Shown: positions 1-11,115 of the stretch, one piece after another
Position numbering within the stretch: the first letter of the stretch is position 1
Layout: each line of letters begins with the position of its first letter
Source of the DNA: Auricularia sp. M13
Taxonomy: Eukaryota > Basidiomycota > Agaricomycetes > Auriculariales > Auriculariaceae
Direction of reading: 5' to 3'
DNA length: 64,000 bases
NCBI GenBank assembly: GCA_037042915.1
Contig: CM073193.1
Coordinates: forward strand, 5,146,001 to 5,210,000
Position numbers and translations under genes: made by a program
Notes under the pieces: model-generated
The model's input: the letters and a program-made list of their open reading frames with translations, nothing else
What the model was told of the DNA's origin: nothing
Databases searched by the model: none

Positions 1-958
1 GTCCCGGGTCCCCGGCCGGGCCTATCTTACGCGGTGCCATGCGCGCAGTTGCTGCGCTATGTCCGCTGTCAGTATCAGATCCGTACGCGAGGGGAAGAAA
101 GAGGTGGGGAAAGAAGGATCTGGCCTTGTTGGTAGCCTCGATAATCCAGGCTCTGTGTTTCATTTGGCCTGTGCCTGGTTGGGGCCATAGAGTCCTGAAT
201 GAGGCTCTACATGATATTCTAAGTTCTAACGGATTCCACGCAACTCTCGATTCACCTCGCCTCACGATCTCAATCAAATCGATAACTCGGACGGATGGGC
301 GTACCCGCCACTTTATCCAGCTCAAGTCGGCTTATACCAAGCCCCCAACGACGTCCTGCGTCGACGGCATGCGCTCGCTTGTCATTTCGACGCCAATCTG
401 GGAAATGATATATCCGACCCTACCCAGTTTTGATTTGCTAACGACGCTGGTCGTCTTCATCCACAACAGGCCGCCGAACGGGAGGCTCAACATGCCCGTG
501 CCATGTCTCAGCCAAGCCTCACAGTAATGACGGTGGAATTGCGCGGGGAGCTGTGCTTTGTCAGAGCATCAGCCTTGTGGCGTTCAAGAAACAAACTACG
601 CAGGCGAGCTGCGTGAAACTGCACACCATCAACGTCGAAGTCGAAGGAACAACCTCTCTGGCTGGGCATTTTGAGGTGATGAAAAATTTGCCGGGACCAT
701 TTGAACGAGCGCAAAGCTTCAGCTATTTCTAGTTAGTGCTCGCTTGTAAATGGTGTATGTAGTAGGACTGCATGAGTTACTACTAGTTTCAATTTCGATA
801 ACCGACTGGATCTACAAACGATGGATCCAGGGTTACCTTTTCGCGTCAAAAACGGTGGGAAAGAGATAAGTCGTTGTTCGAGTGCGTATCCCAGCGAGGT
901 CAAGAATTGTTACGTCGGAAGTCCTTGGACAAGGCGGAGCAAACAGCATCAAACAACC
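1..958. other. No gene recognised
   Basis: Short open frames occur on both strands, but none carries a recognisable domain, a convincing splice pattern or paralogy to other genes in the window. I see nothing I can support here, apart from its position upstream of a decayed F-box gene. Confidence 0.5.
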
Positions 959-2788
959 ATGATCTTGACCGCGAACCACCGCGACACGCTGCACGCAAGT
1001 GTGTTCGGCATACTGAGAGGCTGCGCGCATACCTTGGAAAGGTACGCGCTCTTTAACGAGTCGACCCGCGCGCTCAACGATGTGTCCAGCCCGGATGATG
1101 TTGCCGACTCAATTGCCGCCATTTGTGCCGTCGTCCACGCGGCCTGTACTGACTTCAAACACTCGTGGAACTGTCGTCCTGGTGCCTCGCCGATTCTGAA
1201 GCTCCCAAATGAGCTGCTCGTAGCGATATTTCACATGCTAGACTTTACTCAACGCATCGGCGCCAGCCATGTGTGCCGGCGGTGGCGCGCAGCTGCTGTA
1301 TCGGCTCGTACGCTCTGGACTGAAATCTCCCTGGGTTTCCGCGGAGAGGACAAGCACGTCTCGTCGCTTGCTTTGTGTCTTATAGATCGCTCGCATCCCG
1401 TGCCGTTCCGCCTCACCGTTTGGACGCGCGGTCATCCATATCAGTTGCTCAGCGTCGAAGTCTATACTGTTATTCGGCATAACATCTGGAGACTGGAATC
1501 ATACTCCGGCTTGGACAGCGTGGCTTTCGAGCTTGGCCTTCACCTCAGCAGCTGCTTGCCGTCCCTCACGTTTATTGGTTTCGGTTGCTCCGGTGGAACA
1601 CTCGATATTCCCTACCTGTGGTGTGGAGAGGGCGCACCTCGTCTGTCCAGCATGAATATTCTCGGCTTCACATTTCCTCGCACGTCCACGCCATTTACTG
1701 CCCTTCGACATTTTTCGGGACGACTGTCGCACGACGGACGCGAGGCCGCTTGTCTATTTGAGTACTGTCCCCAACTTCAGACTTTACGCCTCTGGGATGT
1801 TCATGAGACATCTGTACTTCCGTCAGGCCCATTTCCACAGCCGATAGAGCAGATTACCCTTGAGTTGTCTTCAAGGAGCGCGCGCCCTCACGATCCTGGT
1901 CGCCTCCTCGCGACCTGGCAAGGCTATCCTCCCTGTCGCTTGAAGCTGGATGCCGTCGACAATATTAGCCGGTAGTGAGGCTTTTTACACAGGCGCATCA
2001 TGACGGTTGGAGCCTATTCAATGATAAGAGAATACTCGTCCTGTCTGCAGAAGACGACTTCAGATACACGATTTGCCTTAACCGGTACAATCCGAACGAG
2101 TCCTTCCCCGGGCTCGCTGCACATGCAGGACGACTCGAGCGGCTGACTATCACGGGACCGTCCATTCTCAAGCTGTATCACTCACGCCTCCACCTGCCCG
2201 CGCTCCACTCGCTTCAGATTCTTTTCCGAGGAGACAGCTTGCAGTCTGACTAGCGGCAAATCACCACCACGCCGGGCACGATCGTGGCCCCGTTGCTGCG
2301 GACGATGGATTTTGCGTGGAGCCCGTGCCGCGCCGACCTTGATGCCGCTGTGCTGCGTTTTGCCTGCCTGACACTACCCTGGACATTGTGCTGTCACCTT
2401 CTCTCTTACGACGCGAAGGTCCTGCAACGCATCACGCTCACGCTGACCGGCCAGCCGGAGGTAGAACCTGGCACCATCGCCCTGGCCGCCCTTGCGAAGG
2501 AATTTGTCATCATCCGCCGCTATGACCTCGGCGGCGGCGCTTTTGACGATGTCACGACGTTCCCTGCAGATCCCATAACTCTCTCGGCGGCTGTATGACC
2601 AAACCGCGAACATCAGCGTCAATACGGACCTACTTTATCCCGTTGGGCTCTTCACGCTCGTTCTTCCAAATTCCGTGTACGGTACCGGTCAATCCCCTCC
2701 GTGTAGGGCTTGCTACTTGGCCGAGTTTCTCACTATAGACTGCGGGCGCCTTGCCGCGCAGACTGCGTTGCTGTACTACAGTCTGTGA
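959..2788 (+). pseudogene. Decayed F-box protein gene
   Basis: An ATG at 959 opens a frame with an F-box about 80 residues in (LPNELLVAIFHMLDF, then HVCRRWR and LW), the typical SKP1-binding module of SCF ubiquitin ligases. The frame stops at about 1973-1975. F-box/LRR-like sequence continues in another frame from about 1975, hits an in-frame TAG at 2251-2253, continues to 2598, and then continues in the first frame (about 2587-2788). I tried introns at the 1975 break and found no donor/acceptor pair with matching phase. Two frame changes plus a nonsense codon point to a pseudogene, though sequencing error or an odd intron cannot be excluded. Intact relatives in the window (19763 and 21601) are about 540 aa. 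Confidence 0.6.
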
Positions 2789-3573
2789 TTTTTCGGCGCC
2801 TCGAGGATGCCAGGTCTCCTCAATACAGGTGGGGCGTCTTACTGTTGCTCAAGACCTTTCTGCCTATAAATTCCACATCCCGGCGGGGCTCAGTGCTACG
2901 GGAAGCTGGTTTCAACCCATATGTGCATGCTCTTTCGGCGACGACGACGCTACTCAAGGCACTTGGGGACCTTGTGGTCAGCCGTATGCTCTATAGATGC
3001 GCAGTCAGGACATGTTGGGGCAACACCTGTGTGTGCGCGGCAGGAGCATGGGGGTTTGCCGAGCTGACCCAGCTCAGAGAACAGGTCAGGCTGCTACAGA
3101 GTCTCCTGACTTCTGATATTATCTCCGACGCAATGGATCGCCAATAGTGAGTTCAGTTGTTCAGCGTACGGTCTTCCTTGCCCGGGCGGATGATACGCTA
3201 CCCGCCATTAAGCGCATGAAGAACTCTGCAACTCAATGCTCACAAGGCGAGTGTTCTCTGAATAGGCAGCTCTTCTGTTCTCAGAGCACTGCTTTGACGC
3301 GCAGCTTTCCCCATTCAGGAACAGAAACAAAGCTTTCGGAGCGCGCACCGCAAATCTTACATATTCCAACGTGCATCTGTACAAGATCGTCGTGGTCATG
3401 CGCGGTTGATCAGGGAGTTTACGGGGATTTGCAGTGGTCTAAATTCAGCTCAGGATGATTCTAGTAAGGCTCGATAAGCTCAAGACGCTTCTCAGGAATG
3501 CAAGCGGCGCTCTTCGGCGATGTCTGCGTCTTCAGAGTGAAGTTCCATGTTCTATCTTAGGAAATGCGCAGCC
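2789..3573. other. Possible tail of the F-box relic; otherwise nothing clear
   Basis: An open frame at about 2710-3147 could be eroded 3' sequence of the upstream F-box relic, but it has no motif I recognise. The rest shows no supported gene. Confidence 0.35.
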
Positions 3574-3579
3574 TATAAA
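3574..3579 (+). promoter_or_regulatory. TATA box of the first secreted cysteine-rich gene
   Basis: TATAAA lies 60 bp before the ATG at 3634. The two paralogues also have a TATA element 65-85 bp before their start, which supports a real core promoter. Confidence 0.6.
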
Positions 3580-3633
3580 TGCTAACCCAGACTCTCAGAT
3601 TTCAGCAACTGCAACTGCAACAGCCCTTGCAAG

Positions 3634-4068
3634 ATGCGCTTCACTCTGTTCGTCTTTACCGTCCTCCCCATCGTCTTCGCCGCTGCGACCAACAACGCGT
3701 CGGCTGCCGTCGCCAAGACCAGCCCAGTCGCAGAGGCCGCGAAACACTCGCCATCCGCCGCCACAGGCAACAGCACGATCGAGCCGCTCGTCGACGCGGT
3801 GGTGAAGGTGACGTTCGACGTCTCCTGCGGCCAGGAGATCTCGCGCTACCGCCCCAACTGCGACGGCGCGTGCCACTCCGTCAGCACGGGCTTTGGCGGC
3901 CTCATCACCAACGGCAACGGCGTCTACGGCGTCAACTGCAACGCCTACTCAGACAGCAACTGCTCGCCCGCAAACTACCTCGGCCAGACGGGCAACCACG
4001 TCTCAACATCGACCAGCTGCTACCCGTTCTCCGGAGCTCACTCGTACATCTGCTACTACAGGTGCTAG
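3634..4068 (+). CDS. Small secreted eight-cysteine protein, paralogue 1
   Basis: Single-exon gene for 144 aa. It begins with a signal peptide (MRFTLFVFTVLPIVFA, cleavage near residue 16-17). An Ala/Ser/Lys-rich segment follows, with an N-glycosylation sequon (NST) just before a Val-rich stretch. The C-terminal domain has eight cysteines spaced C-x10-C-x3-C-x21-C-x7-C-x18-C-x10-C-x3-C, compatible with four disulfides. It contains the signature TNGNGVYGVNC and ends in CYYRC. Two paralogues are in this window (7279 and the minus-strand gene at 32352). I do not recognise a characterised family. The layout is that of fungal small secreted proteins, so the protein is probably extracellular. It lies 1 kb upstream of a DUF6534 membrane-protein gene. 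Effector, antimicrobial or signalling roles are all unproven. Confidence 0.85.
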   Translation: MRFTLFVFTVLPIVFAAATNNASAAVAKTSPVAEAAKHSPSAATGNSTIEPLVDAVVKVTFDVSCGQEISRYRPNCDGACHSVSTGFGGLITNGNGVYGVNCNAYSDSNCSPANYLGQTGNHVSTSTSCYPFSGAHSYICYYRC

Positions 4069-5029
4069 ATGCGCGGTCTCTGTAATACGCTGTCAGAGCC
4101 GTGCCATGTTGTGTCGTTTACATGGCTGTTACGCCGAAATATGCATTCATGATGCGCCGGAGCTTAAGGCAAGTAACAGTGCACGAAATAGGCCTCGCCT
4201 CGTGAGGATGGGAGGCGTCATTGTATTCCATTCCGCGCCGTCGTCAGCGGTCAAAGAAGTCCAGCGGACTTTCAACTTGATTTCTAAATGTTCGGCTTTG
4301 TCGTCAGCGTCGGACAGCAAGCGCCATGGAACCCTATGGCCTTTGCAGGTCAGCAGGTACTCTATGGCTCGGCTTCTATCTCTTCAGGCGACACTACGGT
4401 TTCTTCGCGCGCATTTTCAATTAGTCAATCTAATCATCGTACAGACACATTTCCATGCACATCCATACCCCCAGCAGCCGTTTATTATTGATTAGGCGCA
4501 GACGCAAGCCTCTTGACATGCTTTCATGTGACTTGCAAAACCTGACAGTATATGACCATCGGCTGGTTTTACCGACGTTCAAAGTGGGACGTCAAACCTT
4601 TCTTCCTGCCCTTTTTGGAAGCACATAATCGACGCCCTGTCTCCGTGCCTCGTACAGGCTTGCGTCAGCGGTTGGTGCATCTGCCATAGGACAGCCCCGT
4701 CTCTATTCGTGCGCACAGCCTTCCAGCCATTGTGCCCGCATTCTGCGCTCAATTGACTTGCTCATTCGCCCTCGTGTGGACACCGGCTGAGCAGCGCCGC
4801 GCGCATGCACACGATGGTGCAGTTTTGCCCTACGCTGCCGCTAACCGGAGTGCGCATCGCATCATACGACTCGAATAAACATCCAAGCGGCGCCGTGGGA
4901 ACGATTGGCTGCAACTCCTCTTTTCGGCGACGCCTTCACGTGCCGAATGTGGATCGGCATTGGTTGCAGCTATACCGGAGCAGGGCCAGCAGATTTACAG
5001 CATCGCCTTGGTGGGCGGTACTGCCTTCA
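4069..5029. other. Intergenic, nothing recognised
   Basis: This is the spacer between the secreted protein gene and the DUF6534 gene. Only short random frames are present. Confidence 0.5.
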
Positions 5030-5035
5030 TATAAG
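5030..5035 (+). promoter_or_regulatory. TATA-like element of DUF6534 gene A
   Basis: TATAAG lies about 40 bp before the ATG at 5071. Confidence 0.4.
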
Positions 5036-5070
5036 CCGAGTCTGCTCGCGAGGACGCTCCACTGGCTGGC

Positions 5071-6391
5071 ATGGATCCTCCCAGTCTGGTTCTTACTTTT
5101 GGTATGCTGCTGCTGGGTAGCTTTTTGGCTGTCTTGTACGCCCAGCCGCAATGGCCTGCGATCTAACGTCGCGATGCACTGACATCATCAATCTTCGCAG
5201 TCTTTCGGGCATTGCAACACTTCAAATCTGGAATGTGTGTAACATCCTCGGTGCGACCAAGAATTGGTCTCACAAGGCGCAGTATTTCCGCAACTTCGAC
5301 TCGGATCCGAAGGGCTTGAAGCTCATGGTACGCAAGTCGAGCGGCCCGCCAAATGTTTGCCTGACGGTTTTCTCCACAGGTCATTTCAGTTTAGTAGGTC
5401 CATCGAACGAATATCTTAGCTCTTCATATAACCCATGCCGTGAAGTCTTGCGGACACCTTGCATTCGGCATTCATCGTCATTTCGCTGTATCAATACCTC
5501 ATACTGTCCTTCGGAGACTACACCGCACTCAATCCTTGCGTCGTCGGCCTGCGGCTCACCATAATCCTTAACGGCGGAGTGGCCTTTGTTGTTCAGGTAC
5601 AGTGGACGCCAGGAAGGACGCACAGACGCGGCGCTAATGTAATATGGCCCCGCAGAGCTATTACTGCAACCGCGTACGCCGCATCACACAAAGCCTTGCT
5701 CCCGCGGGCGGCTGCTGGGCTCTGGCGCTTGTCCGCTTCGGGTTCTCCGTCGCCATCGCCGTTACCATGTGGGAGCACCCTCAGAGCGAGACGCTCGTTG
5801 TCCCCCGCTTCCGCTGGCTCGTCAGCACGACGCTCACCGTCGGCGCCGCGTCCGACATCGCCATCGCCGCGTGCATCTGCAGCCGGCTCTTTCGTCTGCG
5901 CGGCCAGGGCGTCCGCGAGACGGATCGGTTAGTCGACCGGCTCGTCAATCTCACCATCGGTGAGGGATCAGTTCATCGATTCTGCGGTGTTACCGTAAAT
6001 CTGAATTTCTCTCAGGTTCTGGATTTATGACCAGCGTGGCCGCGGGCATCGAGTTCATCCTAGTATGTGCGCCGATCTGCAACCTTAATCCCGAGATCTG
6101 ACGTTTACAATCAAGTATCTGACGATGCAAAATTGTGAGGAGCCGGTCGATGCCCATCTTTGATACTCATACTTGCAGTCGCATTCATGGTCCCGTACTG
6201 CGCGGTGGCAAAGCTGTTCAACAACTCTCTGCTTGCGTCCCTGAACGAGCGAGACTATACACGGCGCGAAATGATGGTCGATGTAGACAAGAAACTATCC
6301 ATCGCGTGTTGGGTGAGCCCACGATTTGCGATCGGCCTCGACGCTGGTGATTGATTATGCATCGCAGAACACTGAGACTTCGTCCAGCTGA
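5071..6391 (+). CDS. DUF6534 seven-transmembrane protein A
   Basis: Ten-exon model: 5071-5135, 5201-5234, 5283-5327, 5380-5393, 5446-5596, 5656-5959, 6016-6062, 6116-6134, 6179-6312, 6368-6391, giving 278 aa. The protein has seven hydrophobic segments. The family pattern is clear: a GIATLQIWN motif at the end of segment 1, DTLHS in segment 2, a cytosolic RETDRLVDRL loop before segment 6, and NNSLLASLNER after segment 7. These multi-pass proteins are greatly expanded in Agaricomycetes and have no established function. Exons of 34, 45, 14, 47 and 19 nt recur in most of the six paralogues here, which strongly supports the model. The last 24-nt exon is the weakest call; without it the frame would run to a stop at 6352-6354. 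Confidence 0.85.
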
Positions 6392-7193
6392 GCCATACGG
6401 ACTGTCACTGAAACTCGAACGCTTTCTCAGGACGCTGCAGAACGATATTTTCCCCAGATGTGCGAATCTTCTGTATTCAAAAATGTGCCGGCTGATGGCT
6501 TGGCGAGTGCAATGCCACGCCGCAGCGCGGCGCAAACTTTGCGGTGAGAGGTCCAAGGCAGGCGTGAATGAAGACTCCAAGGTCACCGACATGTTATTGA
6601 GCGGCCTTTGCAGCCCGGTAAAGTGCTGGGCATCAATTTGGCCAAGAAATTTGGGGAAGGCAGACCCTTGATGATGTTCCGATCGGCACTCCGTAAAGAG
6701 TGCCTGTACGATCATGTCATTTCATTCCGCCGCATTGCACGGCCAAGAGCCCTGACCGGAGTCGGAGGAAATGGTGAAGCGCTGATGAGGATGAGAAATA
6801 CCGGACAGGCACCTTGGAGCATCATTCCTCGGGGAGTCACCACAGCCTAGAGTGCTCAAATCGCCCTGAGAATCATAACATGTACAGGAAGATCAGTTAT
6901 CATGATTCCCAACGATTCACTTACCGTACAGTGCGCGAGTTCATCAGCAGGACTCAAGGTAAGTAATGAATGAGAACAATTAGGAGCGTTAGAATCTGGC
7001 ATATGGATCCCTGCTTTGCTGTGCAATATTTCCCAGACAAAGCGGAGTACGCACCGGTGATCTAGGATATTTCTTGAATCGCCGTACGGAATTTCGGTGA
7101 CACTGGTCATTCATGCCCGGATCAGGGTCTTCGCCACAGATGACAGCCAGGGTCAATAATCCGGAGTCCGAAGTTCTCGCAGGCTGCGAGGAC
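6392..7193. other. Intergenic, nothing recognised
   Basis: Open frames on both strands lack motifs and splice support. The downstream end is the promoter of the next secreted-protein gene. Confidence 0.5.
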
Positions 7194-7200
7194 TATAAAA
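7194..7200 (+). promoter_or_regulatory. TATA box of the second secreted cysteine-rich gene
   Basis: TATAAAA lies 85 bp before the ATG at 7279. A C/A-rich leader between it and the start resembles fungal 5' UTRs. Confidence 0.6.
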
Positions 7201-7278
7201 ACCAGCGTACTCCCTCCGGTCTCAGCATTCACAACAGCAACACCCAAAGCCTACCGCACACACCCCACACCTCACAAG

Positions 7279-7674
7279 ATGCGCTTCACCCTCCTCGCCC
7301 TCGCCGTCCTCCCCAGCGTCCTCGGCGCTGCAGTCTCTCCGAGTCCGAGTCCCGCCGCCGACCGGCCTGCAAACGGCACGATCACGCCCTTCGTCGACAC
7401 CGTCGTGAAGATCCTGCCGGACGTGTCGTGCAGCCAGCCCGAGCTCGAGCGCATCCGCCCCGACTGCGGCGGCGCGTGCCACTCGGTCCCGAACGGCTTC
7501 GGCGCGTTCAAGACCAACGGCAACGGCGTGTACGGCGTCAACTGCCACGCGTACTCGGACAACAACTGCTCGCCGGGCAGCTACCTCGGCCAGACGGGCA
7601 ACCACGTCTCGACGTCGCAGCAGTGCTTCCCGTTCGCCAGCGCCCACTCGTACATCTGCTACTACAAGTGCTAG
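7279..7674 (+). CDS. Small secreted eight-cysteine protein, paralogue 2
   Basis: Single exon, 131 aa. The signal peptide is MRFTLLALAVLPSVLG. A short Pro/Ser linker follows, with a sequon (NGT) before PFVDTVVK. The eight-cysteine domain has the same spacing as paralogue 1, except that the first gap is 11 instead of 10 residues. TNGNGVYGVNC and YLGQTGNHVSTS are conserved exactly, and the C-terminus is CYYKC. The linker is about 13 residues shorter than in paralogue 1 and the domain is more diverged outside the core, so this is an older copy than paralogues 1 and 3. It lies 0.9 kb downstream of DUF6534 gene A, on the same strand. Function unknown; extracellular location is inferred from the signal peptide. 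Confidence 0.85.
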   Translation: MRFTLLALAVLPSVLGAAVSPSPSPAADRPANGTITPFVDTVVKILPDVSCSQPELERIRPDCGGACHSVPNGFGAFKTNGNGVYGVNCHAYSDNNCSPGSYLGQTGNHVSTSQQCFPFASAHSYICYYKC

Positions 7675-9098
7675 ATCTCCTAGAGCACCACGTAGGAGGG
7701 GTTGGACGGTGTCGAGCTTCTGATCTCCTGTTGCACGCGTCAATGTACTGGGCGCTGATGTGCTGAGATACTCACTATTTCAATGAAGCCGAGTGTTTTG
7801 AACCCACTTCGTAACCTGTGATTCAGGTTCAGATCTACGCCTCACCCCTCCGTTGAGATGCAGACCTACTTGACCCAAGTACCGTGCTTTATGTAGCATT
7901 GAGAAATCGTCGTCATCAGAAGAGGGTGGTAAACATTGCGAGATCTGCTCTTGGGGCTGAGGTAGAGCGAACGCCTGACATGACCGCTAATCTAGAGGCT
8001 GTAGTCAGCCCGCGGACGAGGTTCAGACCCCGTCCTCATCTTCTTCCACGGTCACTGCTCTGTTGCAGTCGCCGCATCGTTGCACGCGAAGGCACGCTTG
8101 AGTCTTGCTGTCGCAGCGAATGTCAAGCGCCGTCGAATGAGCAGTTACGATGTGCGCTATCCAGCGCCCGAGGCCGCATTGCCCTTTACATCAGAGTGCA
8201 GACGTCGCATCGTTTTGACCCGGCATACGTAGAGCTGTTCTGTGATACTATCGAGGTGGATTACTGAATTAACCTAAGCTGCCCATCGTCAGTTCCGCGC
8301 CATCAGCACAGGCTCTGAAGCCCGGCTTACCTTGCTCAAGGTATGCCTTCCGGAACAACCATGTACTGCTACTTGCAGTAGAAGCGTAACGATTAGGTAC
8401 GCACACGCACAGTTTTTTGCATGGCGCGCGCAATTTACACTGAAGACCATATCCGATTGTTGAGCAGCGCGACGATATCAATGGAGAGTCTTGAACGCAA
8501 CGGTCAGCCGTACAGCAACCCGCAGTTATGAGAACATACGGACCACTTTATCCTGAGTGTAGGTGACTAATTTTTAAGTCTTCCTGTTCAAATGCTGAAT
8601 TTCGAGTCTCGCGCAAGCTTCGGCAAGCGATCCAGGCGGGTGTCTATGCAGCCACATCGAAGTCTATATCGCAAATCTTCTCATCAGGCCTCTGAGGCAG
8701 GCTCCCAATTGCATTTCGCCCCATGCCAGCACGTTCGAACACGTCGAGCGCCAGTCGAAGTACCCCAAGTTCGAATATGTCCCCAATCGGCCTGACGAGG
8801 AGTCACGCGTCAAGCTTGCTCGGGATGGCTGCGCAAGCACCAAGCTCGCATAGTGTGGAGGTGAGCCTAGCCAAGAAAACTTTGCGGATGATGTTGGGAA
8901 TGACAAGAGCTCGAGACAAGGTTCATTTTCGAGCGCCGACGCCGACGCTCTTCAACGCCCCTTCGGTGCGCGCTCCTTTGGTCGATACACCACATCACCG
9001 ATGCCGTCGCCAACCGAAGCGTCGAGATCGCCACGCGAAGCGCACGGGTGACTTGTGGTAACTAGGGCGAACAATAGGCACCACGGCCGGCCGCCTCG
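7675..9098. other. Long intergenic stretch; one codon-like patch
   Basis: No gene is supported. A stretch at about 8700-8860 reads as a plausible peptide (KYPKFEYVPNRPDEESRVK) but is closed by a stop at about 8861 and has no clear start or splice context. It may be a relic of a gene or a mobile element. Confidence 0.4.
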
Positions 9099-9104
9099 TA
9101 TAAA
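9099..9104 (+). promoter_or_regulatory. TATA box of the coiled-coil RWHPDKF gene
   Basis: TATAAA lies 51 bp before the ATG at 9150. Confidence 0.6.
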
Positions 9105-9149
9105 TGCGCGACCCGCCGCGCTCGCGTTCCCGCTTGACCTCCGACCACG

Positions 9150-11115
9150 ATGTTCCGCATCGACCCGCGCGCTCAGCAGCGTCCCCAGCCCGCCCCTAGC
9201 ACTTTTCCCAAGACTAAACGCATTATCCCGCCTGCTGTGAGCTCCCTTTTCGTCCCTACTTGCGCTCCAACGGCTGATTTTGCGTCAGAGATACGCCAAT
9301 GCACACGCAGAAGCGATGCGCCGCATCCAAGAGGATGCGCGCCGTGCTGAGAACGCGTCGCGCGAGCAGTCGGCCGCGCCGTCTCCTCCGCCCTCCGACG
9401 CTGCATCGTCCGACTCTGAGTCAGACAGTGACTCCGAGGACGAGGCTCGCGACGCGTCGTTCATAACGAAGCCCGCCTATGTCAGCTTGTTCTTTGGCTG
9501 GTTCGGCGCGACCGCCAAGCAGTCCATCCCGGCCGACATCCACTTCGAGTTCGCGGACGACGACCCCACCAAACTGCCGCATCGCAAATCCTATCCTCCG
9601 GAAGCGCTATGGAAGGCGCAAATGGCGCGCGAGAAGGAGGCCGAAGACAGCAAGACAGCGACGCATACGGCGCGCAAGTCGTTCCCTCTGACGCCAGAGC
9701 CCGACCGCAACACTTCGCGTCGTGCGAACCCATTCATGCCGGACACAAGCACAAGCGCTGCCCCACCGCCACCTACTATGGCGCGCGACAACTTCGACGG
9801 CCTGGGTCGTCGTCAGGCAGCTCCACCGCCGCCACGCGGCAAGCGACTTTTCAAGACCACCAGCCTCAACCGAGAGGAAATGAAGGAGCAACTATTTCGC
9901 GAGCGCTCGGAGCGCAACCGCAGACTCCAAGAGGCCGAACGCCTACGCGCCCAGGAGGATGCTCGCTGCCAGGAGGGTCGTTCTCAGGCCGAACACGAAG
10001 AGGACGCGCGGCGCCGCACTGAACGCGACGAGGCACGCCGGCACGCCCAACGCGAAGAGGACGCCCGACGTCGCGCTGAACGCGAGGCGGAAGACGAGCG
10101 CCGTCGTGCTGCACAGCTAGCCGAAGAGCTGCGCGCCGAGGCAGCGGCGGAACGGCGACGACGCGACGCCGAGATACAGTGGATACGCGCGCAGCGTCAA
10201 CGCGCAGCCGAAGCTGAAGAACAACGCGCAGCCGCAGCCCAGCGCCAGCGCGATGCAGACAACCTCCGCGCGCGCCGAGCGGCGGAGGACGAACAACGCG
10301 AGCGCCAGCGCGAGGCGGACAACATCCGCGCGCGTAGAGCAGAGGAAGACATGCGCCAGCGACGCGCCGAGGACGAGCGCCAGCAACGCGCCAAGAATGA
10401 TGAGCGCCAGCGCGAGTTCCGCGCAGAAGCCGAGCGTCGCACGGAGAACGAGCGCCGGCGCAAGCTCGAGGAGCAGATGCGCAATCTTCGTGAGAACGTC
10501 GAGCGCTCGAAGGCCGAGCGCGCGCGCGAGGCGCAAGCCGGCCGCGCGCCGCCGCCGCCTCGCGCGGAACACCCGTCCTGGTCTTGGTCGCCGCCCGGCG
10601 CACGACCTGCACCCGATTCCGGCGCTCGCGCCAGAGCGGAACAAGACGCTGCAGATGCGCGTCGTCGCGCGCAGCGGCTCCGGCGCGAAGAATCTGCCTT
10701 CAAGCGCATGGCGGGCCGCTGGGACGCGCGCGAGCGCCACCGCGGCTCCTCCTCGCCCTCCTCCACCCCACTCAAACGCACACTGACGCCCACTGCACAG
10801 CTCACGCCGCGCGAGCGCTACGAGGTGCTCTGGACGCGTCTCCTCTCGCCGCCCACGGCCGACACGCGCCCGTTCACCTTCGCCTCGTTCCCGTGGCCCG
10901 GCGGGCGCACGCTCGTCGAGATTGCCAAGTTTCTGCTGAGCGGCGTCGAGGGCGGCAAGGAGAAGTATGTCATCCGCCAGCAGCTGAAGCGCTGGCACCC
11001 GGACAAATTCGCCGCGGTCGCGCAGGGCCGCGTCGTCGAGGCCGACAGGCAGCGCGTGCTTGAAGGGCAGGTGGCTGTCGTGCTCGCGCTGAACGAGCTG
11101 CTGGGTCGTTTCTGA
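9150..11115 (+). CDS. Coiled-coil protein with C-terminal HPDKF (J-like) domain, copy 1
   Basis: Two exons, 9150-9236 and 9289-11115, separated by a 52-nt intron; about 637 aa. The N-terminal third is Ser/Pro-rich and acidic. Roughly residues 220-430 form a very long Arg/Glu/Ala-rich coiled coil. The last 100 residues hold the conserved module: YEVLWTRLL, then FTFASFPWP, then RQQLKRWHPDKF and a final amphipathic helix. HPD is the J-domain hallmark, and the FPWP...RWHPDKF arrangement also resembles the C-terminus of metazoan NFKBIL1-type proteins. I know of no established role in fungi. Two smaller paralogues lie on the minus strand at 25518 and 26670. This copy is more diverged, lacking the His/Cys segment that follows FPWP in the others. 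The long antisense frames across the gene reflect its biased composition. Confidence 0.85.

Noticed and set aside
6218-6715. Antisense frame of 165 codons at the end of DUF6534 gene A
   Set aside because: It overlaps coding exons and intron of gene A and shows no motif.
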